DNA of 64,000 nt from Micromonospora saelicesensis (lineage in GTDB: Bacteria > Actinomycetota > Actinomycetes > Mycobacteriales > Micromonosporaceae). The notes under the pieces were generated by a model that saw only the letters and a list, made by a program, of their open reading frames with translations, searched no databases and was not told the DNA's origin. The DNA lies in the NCBI RefSeq assembly GCF_900091575.1, contig NZ_FMCR01000002.1:403760-467759 (forward strand), in the 5' to 3' direction. Positions 43,748 to 52,229 of the stretch are shown one piece after another. The first letter of the stretch is position 1; each line of letters starts with the position of its first letter. The position numbers and the translations under genes are program-made.

Positions 43748-44084
43748 CGAAGTACTCGTCGGTGTCGTCCGCGGCCGGCAGGGACACCAGCAGCACGGTG
43801 AGATCGCCGATGGCCCGGTGCCGGCAGCCCGGCTTGATCAGGAACGCGGACATCGGCCGGGCCGGGTGACGGACTCCGTCCAGCTCGATCTCGCCCTCAC
43901 CGGCGAGCACGACGTAGTACTCGGTGGCGATCCGGTGGTGGTGGGTCACCGCGTCCTGCACCTGGAGCAGATGCACGCTGGCCTGGCCCTCGCTCTCGGC
44001 GATGAAACCCCGGCGGGTGGTCCCACACGAGCAGCGCCGGGCGGGAAGGTCGTCAAGTTGAAGTACCGCGAAGCGATCGGACAT
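43740..44084 (-). CDS. Small single-domain cupin
   Basis: From ATG 44084 (GGGAGG upstream on this strand) the product has 114 residues. Cupin motif 1 is AVTHHHRIATEYYVVLAGEG (His-His-His with a later Glu) and motif 2 follows as FLIKPGCRHRAIGD. Two Cys occur near the start (RRCSCGTTRRGFI), an unusual pair for a small cupin. It is the first gene of the minus-strand unit and divergent from the LacI gene across a LacI-type operator. Confidence 0.85.
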   Translation of the reverse strand: MSDRFAVLQLDDLPARRCSCGTTRRGFIAESEGQASVHLLQVQDAVTHHHRIATEYYVVLAGEGEIELDGVRHPARPMSAFLIKPGCRHRAIGDLTVLLVSLPAADDTDEYFDA

Positions 44085-44102
44085 GGCCGGGCCTCCCTGC
44101 GG

Positions 44103-44114
44103 GAAAGGGCTTTC
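44103..44114. promoter_or_regulatory. LacI-type operator between LacI and cupin genes
   Basis: GAAAGGGCTTTC has perfect 5-bp arms, GAAAG/CTTTC, around a GG centre. It lies in the 93-bp space between the divergent cupin (start 44084) and LacI (start 44178) genes. Confidence 0.65.
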
Positions 44115-44177
44115 TCTGCGGTACGGTGACGCTAGCCGGCACGACGAAACGCCGTCAACAGATCGAGGGGGCGGGCC

Positions 44178-45251
44178 ATGGCGACCCTGTCCGATGTGGC
44201 CCGCCGAGCGGGCGTCTCGCCCGCCACCGCCTCCCGCGTCATCAACGGCAGCAGCAAGCCGGTCACCGACGAGCTGCGCGAACGGGTGCTCGCCGCCGTC
44301 GCCGAGTTGCAGTACGTGCCGAACGCGCACGCCCAACTGCTGGCCCGCTCACACCGCAGCGCGGTCGGCGTGATCGTGCACGACGTCTCCGACCCGTACT
44401 TCGCCGAGATCACCCGGGGGCTGCAACGGGTCGCCACCGACCAGGGCCGGCTGCTGATGATCTGCAACAGCTACCGGGACCCGGACCGTGAGTTGGAGTA
44501 CGTGGAGCTGCTGCGCGGCCACCAGGTGGCGGCGCTGATCCTGGCCGGCTCGGGCTACCACGACGAGGCGTTCACCCGGCAACTCAACGAGAAGCTCGCC
44601 GCGTACGAGGCCACCGGCGGGCGGGTGGCGGTGATCGGCCGACACGAGCACTCGGGCGACGCGGTGATGCCGGACAACCGGACCGGCGGCTACCTCGCCG
44701 GGCGGGAACTGTGCGGGCTGGGGCACCGGGCGATCGGCGTGGTCGCCGGCCCGCGCATCCTGACCACCACCACCGACCGGCTCGCCGGGCTCCGGCAGGC
44801 CCTCACCGAGCAGGGCAGCGAACTGCCCGAACGGCGCATCCGGTACGCGGAGTTCGACCGCGACGGTGGCGCCGAGGCCACCGCCCGACTGCTCGACGCC
44901 GACCCGGAGCTGACCGCGATCGTGGCGCTCAACGACTCGATGGCCATCGGCGCGCTCGCCACCCTGCGCGCACGTGGGCTGGCCGTGCCGCAGCAGATCT
45001 CGGTGCTGGGTTTCGACGACATGCCGATCGCCCGGGACGTGACCCCGGCGTTGACCACCGTGCGGTTGCCCCTGGTCGACATGGGTGTGCGGGCGATGTC
45101 CCTGGTGCTCGACGTCGGGGCCCCGACGCCCCGGGTCGAGGTGCTCCCCGCCGAGCTGGTCCGCCGCGACACCGCCGGTCCCGTCCCACTGTCCACCCGC
45201 GCCACCGCGGGTTCCGCGCCACGCGCACGGCGAGGTGACAGCACGTCGTGA
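44178..45251 (+). CDS. LacI-family transcriptional regulator
   Basis: The 357-residue regulator opens with the LacI HTH and hinge, TLSDVARRAGVSPATASRVI followed by NGSSKPVTDELRERVLAAVA. The periplasmic-binding-protein-type effector domain begins AVGVIVHDVSDPYFAEITRG and has GFDDMPIARDVTPALTTVR. The effector should be a sugar or related intermediate of the linked operon. Operators are proposed at 44103, 42921 and possibly 24242. The GTG of the following kinase-like gene overlaps its TGA. Confidence 0.93.
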   Translation: MATLSDVARRAGVSPATASRVINGSSKPVTDELRERVLAAVAELQYVPNAHAQLLARSHRSAVGVIVHDVSDPYFAEITRGLQRVATDQGRLLMICNSYRDPDRELEYVELLRGHQVAALILAGSGYHDEAFTRQLNEKLAAYEATGGRVAVIGRHEHSGDAVMPDNRTGGYLAGRELCGLGHRAIGVVAGPRILTTTTDRLAGLRQALTEQGSELPERRIRYAEFDRDGGAEATARLLDADPELTAIVALNDSMAIGALATLRARGLAVPQQISVLGFDDMPIARDVTPALTTVRLPLVDMGVRAMSLVLDVGAPTPRVEVLPAELVRRDTAGPVPLSTRATAGSAPRARRGDSTS

Positions 45252-46267
45252 CCGGTGCCAGCCCGACGCAACGGCCCCTCACGCGCGCCGATGTGGCGTA
45301 CCTGGTCGGTGCGTCGTTCGGGCCACACGCCCGGGTCCGGGACGCCGGTCCGCTGGCCGGCGGCGGGTACGCGACGGTCTGGTGGGCGCTGCTCGACGAC
45401 GACCGTCGGGTGGTGCTGAAGCTGGCTCCGCCGGCCGAAACGCCGCTGCTGCGCTACGAGCGCGGGCTCTGCGCTGCCGAGGAGCGGTACTTTCGGCTCG
45501 TCGCGCAGCGGGCGCCGCAGGTGCCCGTCCCCCCGGTGCTCTGGCGCGGCGCCGACCCGGCGTACGGCGAGTGGTTGGTCACCGCGCTGCTGCCCGGCCG
45601 GTCGCTGTCCGACCTGGCCGAGGCCGGTGTCGTGGTCGACGACGGCCCGGCGCGCTACGACCTCGGGGTGGCTCTCGCCGCGTTGCACCGGGTGACCGGT
45701 GAGCGGTTCGGGTACGACGACGACCGGGCCGGCGGGCCGACCTGGCGAACGGCGTTCACGGCGATGCTCGACGCGCTCCTGGCCGACGCGGTCGACTGGG
45801 ACGTCCGACTGCCGGTGACCCCGGAGCAGCTGCACGCGCTGGTGGGGCGACACTCCGACGTGCTCGACGAGGTGCGCCGACCGGCGCTGCTGCACTTCGA
45901 CTGCTGGGACGGCAACGTGCTGGCGGCGCCCGACGGGGACGGCCGGTTGCGGCTGCGCGGCCTGGTGGACGGCGAGCGGTTCCTCTACGGCGACCCGCTG
46001 CTGGACCTGGTTTCGCCGCTGCTCTTCCGACGCGTCGAGGACGAGCCGGAGCACCCTCTGCTGCGCGGCTACCAGGCCAGCGCGGCCGAGCCGTTGGTGC
46101 TGAACGCTTCGGCACGCCGCCGGCTCGGTCTCTACCGGTTGCACCTGTACCTGCTGATGACTGTGGAGATGCCCAGCCGCGGGATGACCGCGCGCAGCCA
46201 TCCCGGGCGGCACGCCCGGCTGGCGGCCCTGCTCGACGAGGAGCTGGCCGCGCTCGCCTCGGGCTGA
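45248..46267 (+). CDS. APH/choline-kinase-fold phosphotransferase
   Basis: The 339-residue protein has a protein-kinase-like fold of the aminoglycoside phosphotransferase family: a nucleotide-binding loop GPLAGGGYATVWWALL with VVLKL, the catalytic segment LLHFDCWDGNVL (Asp with Asn three residues on; the usual HGD is HFD), and the metal site GLVDGERFLYGDPLLDL. It phosphorylates a small hydroxylated molecule, most likely a sugar or amino-sugar of the linked pathway and not a drug. It overlaps the LacI stop (GTGA), so it is co-expressed with the regulator. Confidence 0.8.
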   Translation: MTGASPTQRPLTRADVAYLVGASFGPHARVRDAGPLAGGGYATVWWALLDDDRRVVLKLAPPAETPLLRYERGLCAAEERYFRLVAQRAPQVPVPPVLWRGADPAYGEWLVTALLPGRSLSDLAEAGVVVDDGPARYDLGVALAALHRVTGERFGYDDDRAGGPTWRTAFTAMLDALLADAVDWDVRLPVTPEQLHALVGRHSDVLDEVRRPALLHFDCWDGNVLAAPDGDGRLRLRGLVDGERFLYGDPLLDLVSPLLFRRVEDEPEHPLLRGYQASAAEPLVLNASARRRLGLYRLHLYLLMTVEMPSRGMTARSHPGRHARLAALLDEELAALASG

Positions 46268-46276
46268 CGGCCCGGC

Positions 46277-46313
46277 GCGGGTGGCGTCCGACGCGTGGTC
46301 GAACGCCACCCGC
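46277..46313. terminator. Bidirectional terminator hairpin
   Basis: GCGGGTGGCGT (46277-46287) pairs perfectly with 46303-46313 between the convergent genes ending at 46267 and 46320. Confidence 0.75.
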
Positions 46314-46319
46314 CCGCGG

Positions 46320-46982
46320 TCAGGGCAGGTCGATCGGGCGCAGCACCCGGTCCACGGCGTGCGCGATCTGCCGGTTGCCCTTGTTGACGTCGTAGGAGAC
46401 GACCCGCGCGTCACGGTCGTCGGTGTCGGCGTCGACCAGCCGCACCTGGCGGAAGAAGTACAGGTAGGTGCGCACGTCGACCTCGACGGTCGAGCCGAGC
46501 GCGGTGGTCAGGTCCGTGCCGTCGGCCCGGACCGCCGTCCTGCGGTCGATGGTGGCCCCCGGGACCACGTGGTAGAGCAGCACCGACTCGACGGTGTCGA
46601 TGCCCAGCCCGGCCACGGCGGTGAAGGCGGCGCTCTCACTCGGCAGCTTCCGGGCCTGCGTGATCTCGCGGACCAACTGCTGGAAGGCGGCGTCGGTGGG
46701 GATGAACGCGGTCAGCGCCACGGTGCCGTCGGTGAGCACCTTGACCGGAGAGTTCGGCTTGGCCTCCAGCACGGCCAGCACGGCCGCCGTCAGCACGTCG
46801 AAGTCACGCGAGTTGCGGTCGAAGCCGCTGCTGTCCCGGGTGAGCACCTGGGCGAGTGACGTCGTGCCGAGCGGCTTGGGCTTGCTGGTGGCCTGAGCGG
46901 CCGGTACGGCGACCGCGGTGGTGGCCAGCGCGGTGGCCATGGCACCCACCGCCATCCGGGCGGCGATTCGTGCGATCTTCAT
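46320..46982 (-). CDS. Secreted fasciclin-domain protein
   Basis: The 220-residue protein has a Sec signal (VGAMATALATTAVAVPAAQA) followed by one fasciclin (FAS1) domain: FDVLTAAVLAVLEAKPNSPV, VALTAFIPTDAAFQQLVREI, VESVLLYHVVPGATIDRRTA and the C-terminal IAHAVDRVLRPI. FAS1 domains serve in cell adhesion or ligand binding outside the membrane. In actinobacteria they often fall under SigK/anti-sigma control, but no sigma gene is adjacent here. A dyad CGTGAC/GTCACG lies 31-47 bp upstream. Confidence 0.88.
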   Translation of the reverse strand: MKIARIAARMAVGAMATALATTAVAVPAAQATSKPKPLGTTSLAQVLTRDSSGFDRNSRDFDVLTAAVLAVLEAKPNSPVKVLTDGTVALTAFIPTDAAFQQLVREITQARKLPSESAAFTAVAGLGIDTVESVLLYHVVPGATIDRRTAVRADGTDLTTALGSTVEVDVRTYLYFFRQVRLVDADTDDRDARVVSYDVNKGNRQIAHAVDRVLRPIDLP

Positions 46983-47012
46983 CAGCGGGCCTTTCGTCGA
47001 AGCGACCGGATC

Positions 47013-47029
47013 CGTGACGTCTCGTCACG
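47013..47029. promoter_or_regulatory. Dyad upstream of the fasciclin gene
   Basis: CGTGAC (47013-47018) and GTCACG (47024-47029) form a perfect 6-bp inverted repeat with a 5-bp centre, extended loosely by GGATC/GATCC outside. It lies 31-47 bp before the fasciclin start and could bind an unknown regulator. Confidence 0.4.
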
Positions 47030-47116
47030 ATCCATGCTTCGCACCGGGTAGGCCGCGCAGATGCACTCACGGATAACGGATTGTCCGGGGCTCCTGCGCG
47101 GGCCTAACCTCCCCGG

Positions 47117-47602
47117 GTGTTGATTCGGGAGTTCGTCGACCGGGACTGGTCGCAGGTGTGGCCGATCATCGAGGAGGTGATCCGGGCACAGGAGACGTTC
47201 CCCTACGACCCGGCGATGACCGCCGAGCAGTCGTACGGCATGTGGGTCGAGGCGGCGCCAGGGCGGACCGTCGTGGCGGTCGACGGCGAACGGGTGCTCG
47301 GCACCGCGAAGATGGGCACCAACCGGCCCGGGCCGGGCGCGCACGTGTCCACCGCGAGCTTCATGGTCGCCGCCGACGCGCGGGGCCGGGGCGTGGGCAC
47401 CGCGCTGTGCCGCGACGCCCTCACCTGGGCTCGCCGGCAGGGGTACGCCGGCATGCAGTTCAACGCCGTGGCGGAGAGCAACAGTTCGGCAGTGCGGCTG
47501 TATCGGCGGGAGGGCTTCGAGGTGGTCGGCACAGTGCCGGGCGCGTTCCGTCACCCCACCCTCGGCAGGGTCGGCCTGCACGTGATGTACCAGGAGTTTT
47601 GA
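47117..47602 (+). CDS. GNAT N-acetyltransferase
   Basis: The 161-residue single-domain GNAT begins LIREFVDRDWSQVWPIIEEV, with the acetyl-CoA loop VAADARGRGVGTALCRDALT (R-G-R-G-V-G) and the C-terminal NAVAESNSSAVRLYRREGFE. Its layout matches the phosphinothricin-acetyltransferase-like or general small-molecule group. Substrate not determinable. The start is TTG or GTG at 47117 without a strong ribosome site. Confidence 0.88.
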   Translation: MLIREFVDRDWSQVWPIIEEVIRAQETFPYDPAMTAEQSYGMWVEAAPGRTVVAVDGERVLGTAKMGTNRPGPGAHVSTASFMVAADARGRGVGTALCRDALTWARRQGYAGMQFNAVAESNSSAVRLYRREGFEVVGTVPGAFRHPTLGRVGLHVMYQEF

Positions 47603-47638
47603 CCGAGGCGAGTTGCTCACAATGGTGATCGGCGCGTC

Positions 47639-48919
47639 TCAACCGACGGTGCCGCCGGCCGGGGCCGGGCGCAGTCCGGGCTGCCCGGCGGCCGGTTCCG
47701 CGCCGGCACGGCGGATCGGGGTGAAGAGGGCGCCGACCGCGACCAGCAGGCACCCCGCGCCGGCCGCGAGGGTGACCGCCGGCGCACCGTAGCGGCCGGC
47801 GGCCCAGGTCAGCACGACAGCGCCGGCCGGACCGAGAGCGTAGTGCGTGCTCCAGAACGCCGACGTGACCCGGCCCAGCAGGTGATCGGGGGTGATCTCC
47901 TGGCGCAGGGACATCGAACAGATCCCGCCGACGCTGAGACAGCACAGGTACACCGCGGTCAGCGTGGTGACCGCAGGCACTGTGGTGGCGAGGCCGACCC
48001 CCGCCACGGCGAAACCGCAGATCGCGTGCGCGCCGATCCAGGTGGCGCCGAAGCCGCGACGGCGGCGCAGCGGCGCCACCAGCAGCGCGCCGGCGACCGT
48101 GCCCAGCGCCGCCAGGCCGAGCACCGTGCCGACGGTGCCCTCCGAGCCGCCGAGGTCGTGCGTGACGTGGTAGATCAGCACGTCGACGAAGCCGTAGGTG
48201 AGGAAGATGAAGACCGACAACAGGACGGTCAGCGCGCGCAGCACGGGCTGTCCCCACAGGAACCGCGCCCCGGCCAGGAACTCGGCCAGCGGGCGTTGCC
48301 GGGCCACCCCCTCGTCCACCTGGACGGGGCGCAGTCTGATCAGCCACAGGCCGGCGGCCGAGAGCGCGAAGCTCGCCGCGTTGACGGCGATGGCGGTGGC
48401 CGGGCCGAAGCGGGCCGCCACCACACCGGCGAGCAGCGGCCCGAGGACGGCCGTCGACGCGTACGTCGCCTGCAACCGGCCGTTGGCCTCGGTGATCCGG
48501 TCGGAGTCGACGAGGTTGCGGACCGCGGTCACCGCGGCGACCTGGAACAGCATGCCGGCCGCCTCACAGATGGGCAGCACGACGAAGAGCAGCCAGACCT
48601 GCGGGCCCGCGAGCCACGCCAGTGGCACCACGGCGTAGAGCACCAGCCGGGTCAGATCCGCCACGATCATCAGGGTGCGGCGGTCGTACCGGTCGACCAG
48701 CACCCCACCGAAGATCCCGGCGACGACGGACGCCGCGCCCGCGACGGCGGTGAGCAGGCCCATCTGCGCCACCGACCCGGTCGCCTGGAGCACCAGCAGC
48801 GGCACCGCCAGGTAGGCGAACGAGTCGCCGGCCGCCGAGAGCGACTGCGCGACCCAGTACGTGCCGAAGGTCCGGTCCCGCCAGAGCGGAGCCCGACCAG
48901 CGGCGGCGGATCGGCTCAT
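47639..48919 (-). CDS. MFS efflux transporter
   Basis: From ATG 48919 the product has 426 residues and 12 predicted helices. MFS_3 features are LWRDRTFGTYWVAQSLSAAG, VLVDRYDRRTLMIVADLTRL (the loop 2-3 D-R-x-x-R-R motif in altered form) and the second-half loop SLRQEITPDHLLGRVTSAFW. The group includes enterobactin exporters and macrolide efflux pumps. It could export a drug or siderophore, but it lies 6 kb from the siderophore genes and no regulator is adjacent. Confidence 0.9.
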   Translation of the reverse strand: MSRSAAAGRAPLWRDRTFGTYWVAQSLSAAGDSFAYLAVPLLVLQATGSVAQMGLLTAVAGAASVVAGIFGGVLVDRYDRRTLMIVADLTRLVLYAVVPLAWLAGPQVWLLFVVLPICEAAGMLFQVAAVTAVRNLVDSDRITEANGRLQATYASTAVLGPLLAGVVAARFGPATAIAVNAASFALSAAGLWLIRLRPVQVDEGVARQRPLAEFLAGARFLWGQPVLRALTVLLSVFIFLTYGFVDVLIYHVTHDLGGSEGTVGTVLGLAALGTVAGALLVAPLRRRRGFGATWIGAHAICGFAVAGVGLATTVPAVTTLTAVYLCCLSVGGICSMSLRQEITPDHLLGRVTSAFWSTHYALGPAGAVVLTWAAGRYGAPAVTLAAGAGCLLVAVGALFTPIRRAGAEPAAGQPGLRPAPAGGTVG

Positions 48920-49044
48920 CGCGCCAAGGGTAGTGAACGCGCCCCTCCGACGCCGGCCGTGGCGGGCGTCACATCGCTGCCATGTCACGAACCGACGAGC
49001 GGCACGCATCTCGTGGTCGTCAGTCCGATCAGAGAGGCAGAACA

Positions 49045-50247
49045 ATGAGCACAGCGCAACGACAGGTCCCGGCGGGCACACACCGCGTACTGATCCTCGG
49101 CGCCGGCTACGCGGGCATGGCCGCGGCGACCCAACTCGCGGCCCGGACCAGGCGGGCCGACGTGCAGGTGACGCTGGTCAACGCGCAGGAGCGGTTCACC
49201 GAGCGTCTCCGGCTGCACATGACGGCGACCGGTCAGCGGCTCGCCGAGCTGGACATCACTGAGCTGCTGGCGGGAACGGGTGCGCAGTTCGTGCGCGGCT
49301 GGGTGACGGCGGTGGACGCCCACGCGAAGACCGTCCGCGTCGACGACAGCCGGGTGCTGCGCTACGACACCCTGGTCTACGCGTTGGGCAGCGTGACGGA
49401 CACGGCGACGGTCCCGGGCGTCGAGGAGCACGCGTACACCCTGGACGGTCCGAGTGGCGCGACCACGCTGGCGGACCGGCTGGCACGGCTCGGCGCCGGC
49501 ACTGTCGTTGTGGTCGGCAGCGGGTTGACCGGGATCGAGGCGGCCGCGGAGATCGCGGAACGGCACCCGGAGGTCGGTGTCACGCTGGTGGGCCAGCAGG
49601 GCCCGGGAGCGAGCATGAACCCGAAGGCCCGGGCGTACCTGGGGGGCGCGCTGACCCGCCTCGGCGTCCAGGTGATCAGCGGAGCGGCGGTCACCAGGGT
49701 CCGGCCCGACGCTGTCGAACTGGCCGGTGCGGAGACCGTGGCGGCCGACGTCGTCCTCTGGACGGGTGGTACCCGGGTGGCGCCGCTGGCCGCCGCCGCC
49801 GGGTTGACCGTCGACGAACGCGGTCGCGTCGTCACCGACTCCGCGTTGCGGTCGGTGTCGCACCCCGAGGTGTACGCGATCGGCGATGCGGCAGCGATCC
49901 GGCAGGGTTACGGGGTGCTGCACGGCACCTGCCAGAGCGGTATGCCGACCGGCGTGCACGCGGCGGTGTCGATCGCCCGCGCGCTGCGGGGCAGGCAACC
50001 CAGGCCGTTCCGGTTCGGTTACTACCACACGCCGGTGAGCCTGGGCCGAAACGACGCGGTCGTGCAGTTCACCCGCCCGGACGACAGCCCTCGCCGCGGG
50101 TGTCTGACCGGGCGGATGGCGGTCTGGTACAAGGAGACCGTGAGCGCTTCGCCCTGGCCGACCTACCGTCGCATGTCGCGGTTGCCCTCCTCCGGTGCGT
50201 TCTGGCCGCGTGGTGGCCGTTTCACCCGCCTGCGGAACGCGCGGTGA
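49045..50247 (+). CDS. NDH-2-like FAD/NAD(P) oxidoreductase
   Basis: From ATG 49045 the product has 400 residues. FAD motif VLILGAGYAGMAAATQLAAR and NAD(P) motif VVVVGSGLTGIEAAAEIAER identify the type II NADH-dehydrogenase / FSP1-like family, with VYAIGDAAAIRQGYGVLHGT as the second FAD contact. The C-terminal 60 residues lack an obvious amphipathic membrane anchor. The gene overlaps the ECF41-type sigma factor by 4 bp (GTGA), a known genomic pairing of that sigma group. Confidence 0.87.
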   Translation: MSTAQRQVPAGTHRVLILGAGYAGMAAATQLAARTRRADVQVTLVNAQERFTERLRLHMTATGQRLAELDITELLAGTGAQFVRGWVTAVDAHAKTVRVDDSRVLRYDTLVYALGSVTDTATVPGVEEHAYTLDGPSGATTLADRLARLGAGTVVVVGSGLTGIEAAAEIAERHPEVGVTLVGQQGPGASMNPKARAYLGGALTRLGVQVISGAAVTRVRPDAVELAGAETVAADVVLWTGGTRVAPLAAAAGLTVDERGRVVTDSALRSVSHPEVYAIGDAAAIRQGYGVLHGTCQSGMPTGVHAAVSIARALRGRQPRPFRFGYYHTPVSLGRNDAVVQFTRPDDSPRRGCLTGRMAVWYKETVSASPWPTYRRMSRLPSSGAFWPRGGRFTRLRNAR

Positions 50248-51155
50248 CGCACCCGCCGGACCCCGACCAGCAGGTGTTCCACAGTCATCGCAACCTGCTG
50301 TTCTCGGTGGCCTACCGGATCCTCGGCAGCGCGGCCGATGCCGAGGACGCGGTGCAGGACGCCTGGATCAGCTGGTCCTCGGCAGACCGCTCCCAGGTCG
50401 CCGACCCGAAGGCGTACCTCGCCCGCATCGTGTCGAACCTCGCGTTGCAGCGCCTGCGCTCGGCCCGGCACCAGCGCGAGACCTATCCGGGGCCGTGGTT
50501 GCCCGAACCCGTCCTGACCGATGGGGACGCCGCCGACGCCGTCACCGACGCCGAGTCGATGGCGATGCTGGTGGTGCTGGAGACGCTCAGCCCGCTCGAA
50601 CGCGCCGTGTTCGTCCTGCGGGAGGTCTTCGACTTCAGCCACGCGGAGATCGCGGCGGCGGTGGAGCGCTCCGAGGCCGCGGTCCGCCAGATCGCCCACC
50701 GGGCTCGCGAGCACGTGCGGGGCCAGCGGCAACGTTTCACGGCGGATCGGTCGCAGCAGCGCGGGGTCACCGAGCGATTCCTCGCCGCCGCGACCGGTGG
50801 CGACATCAACACCCTGCTGGAGCTGCTGTCTCCGGACGTCACGTTGTGGACCGACGGTGGCGGTAAGGTCCGCCAGGCCCTGCGTCCCATCAGGGGCGCG
50901 GAAACGGTCGCCGCGTGGTTCGCGGCCATCGGCACCGTCACCTACCAGGGCGTCGCGCCGCACGACATGCGCGCCGCGCTGGTCGAGATCAACGGGGGCC
51001 CGGGTCTGGTGTTCAGCGGTGCGGGGCGGGTGGTCGCCACCGTCTCCTTCGACATCGACGCCGACGGCCGCATCACCGCCATCCACAACGTCGCCAACCC
51101 CGACAAGCTTCGCGCCGTCGCCGACGGCACCACCCACCACCTCGCGACCCGGTGA
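50244..51155 (+). CDS. ECF41-type RNA polymerase sigma factor with SnoaL-like C-terminal domain
   Basis: From GTG 50244 the product has 303 residues. Sigma region 2 is HRNLLFSVAYRILGSAADAE, followed by DAVQDAWISW; region 4 is LSPLERAVFVLREVFDFSHA, then EIAAAVERSEAAVRQIAHRA. The linker motif YPGPWLPEPV and the C-terminal DGGGKV and NPDKL motifs are the hallmarks of ECF41 sigma factors, whose fused NTF2-like domain controls activity in place of an anti-sigma factor. Co-translation with the flavoprotein at 49045 suggests that gene is its target. Confidence 0.9.
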   Translation: MTHPPDPDQQVFHSHRNLLFSVAYRILGSAADAEDAVQDAWISWSSADRSQVADPKAYLARIVSNLALQRLRSARHQRETYPGPWLPEPVLTDGDAADAVTDAESMAMLVVLETLSPLERAVFVLREVFDFSHAEIAAAVERSEAAVRQIAHRAREHVRGQRQRFTADRSQQRGVTERFLAAATGGDINTLLELLSPDVTLWTDGGGKVRQALRPIRGAETVAAWFAAIGTVTYQGVAPHDMRAALVEINGGPGLVFSGAGRVVATVSFDIDADGRITAIHNVANPDKLRAVADGTTHHLATR

Positions 51156-51171
51156 GCCGGCCGGCTCACCG
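51150..51171. terminator. 22-bp perfect palindrome over the sigma stop codon
   Basis: CGGTGAGCCGG (51150-51160) is followed directly by its complement (51161-51171), between the convergent sigma and LysR genes. The stop codon (51153-51155) lies inside it. It could act as a terminator or a protein-binding site. Confidence 0.5.
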
Positions 51172-52077
51172 TCAGCCGGTGCTGGTGAGGTCGGTGGTCG
51201 CCGCGAGTTCCGTGACCACGTCCAGGAACCGGTGCAGCGCGGGCGCGGTGTTGCCCGCCAACCACACCATCTCGGTGTACGCGTAGGCGCCGGCCAGCGG
51301 GACGAACACCACGCCGGTGCGGCGAAGACTCGCCGCCGAGCAGGCGAGTCGGGTGACGCCGAGCCCGGCGGCGACCAGGCCGAGGAGGCTCTGCACACCG
51401 GACTCCTCCTGAACGACGGTCGGTACGAAGCCCGCTTCCCGGAACTGGTCCTCGTAGGCGCGATGCCAGGGTTCCCAGGAGCTGCGCGGGGTCATGACCC
51501 ACGGTTCGTTCGCCAGGTCGGCGAGGGTCAACTCGTCTCGCCCGGCGAGCGGGTGGCCCTCGGGCAGCACCGCGCAGACCGGTTCGGTCGTCAGTCTCCT
51601 GGACTCCAGGCCGGGAACGAGCGGGGTCCGGGTGAAGGCGACGTCGAACCGCCCGTCGAGGACGCCCTGCACCAGGGGCGCGATGCTGGTGGACTCGGTG
51701 ACCAGGTGCAGATTGGGGAGGTGCTGGCGGACTGCCCGGACCACCGGGGGCAGCAGGTGGTTGGCGACGGTGGTCAGGAAGGCGAGCCGGAGGGTGCCGA
51801 CCTCACCCCGCAGGGCCTGTTCCACGACGGCGACGGCCTGTTCGGCGCGGTCGGTGACGGCGCGCGCCTCGGGCACGAACAGGGCGCCGATGTCGGTGAG
51901 GGTGGTGCCGCGGCTGTCACGGTCGAACAGTTTCGCCCCGAGGGCGCGTTCCAGGGCGGTGATCTGCTGCGACAGCGACTGCTGGGCGATCATCAGGCGG
52001 GCGGCGGCCCGGGTGAAGCTCAGCTCCTCCGCGAGGACCAGGAAGTACCGCAGTTGTCGCAGCTCAGGCGTGGCCAC
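51172..52077 (-). CDS. LysR-family regulator
   Basis: The 301-residue protein has the LysR N-terminal HTH (ELRQLRYFLVLAEELSFTRA, ARLMIAQQSLSQQITALERA, LFDRDSRGTTLTDIG) and the two-part co-inducer domain (VGTLRLAFLTTVANHLLPPV, FDVAFTRTPLVPGLESRRL). It is divergent from the SDR gene at 52230, the usual LysR-target arrangement. Confidence 0.92.
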   Translation of the reverse strand: MATPELRQLRYFLVLAEELSFTRAAARLMIAQQSLSQQITALERALGAKLFDRDSRGTTLTDIGALFVPEARAVTDRAEQAVAVVEQALRGEVGTLRLAFLTTVANHLLPPVVRAVRQHLPNLHLVTESTSIAPLVQGVLDGRFDVAFTRTPLVPGLESRRLTTEPVCAVLPEGHPLAGRDELTLADLANEPWVMTPRSSWEPWHRAYEDQFREAGFVPTVVQEESGVQSLLGLVAAGLGVTRLACSAASLRRTGVVFVPLAGAYAYTEMVWLAGNTAPALHRFLDVVTELAATTDLTSTG

Positions 52078-52117
52078 AGGAACAGACTGTAGCCACGCCA
52101 GGAAGAGCGTGTTGGCC

Positions 52118-52138
52118 GTCCGCGCAGACGTCCGCGCA
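52118..52138. promoter_or_regulatory. Direct repeat between LysR and SDR genes
   Basis: GTCCGCGCA occurs at 52118-52126 and again at 52130-52138, 12 bp apart, in the 152-bp space between the divergent genes. It may be part of a LysR binding region. Confidence 0.4.
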
Positions 52139-52229
52139 CGATCGGTGTGAAGGGCGGCGCCGGCACACCGTACGCCGGTACGGCGAGCCGGGCACCGCCA
52201 CGTGAGGACACCACCGAAGGAAGACGTTC

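Noticed and set aside
45248..46267. Aminoglycoside-resistance kinase
   Set aside because: The fold fits, but it is translationally coupled to a sugar-type LacI regulator and has HFD in place of HGD, so a metabolic kinase is more likely.
48983..49021. ECF41 promoter (TGTCACG followed by CGTC) before the flavoprotein gene
   Set aside because: The -35-like element is good, but the next CGTC is 28 bp away, beyond the normal spacer of about 16-19 bp.
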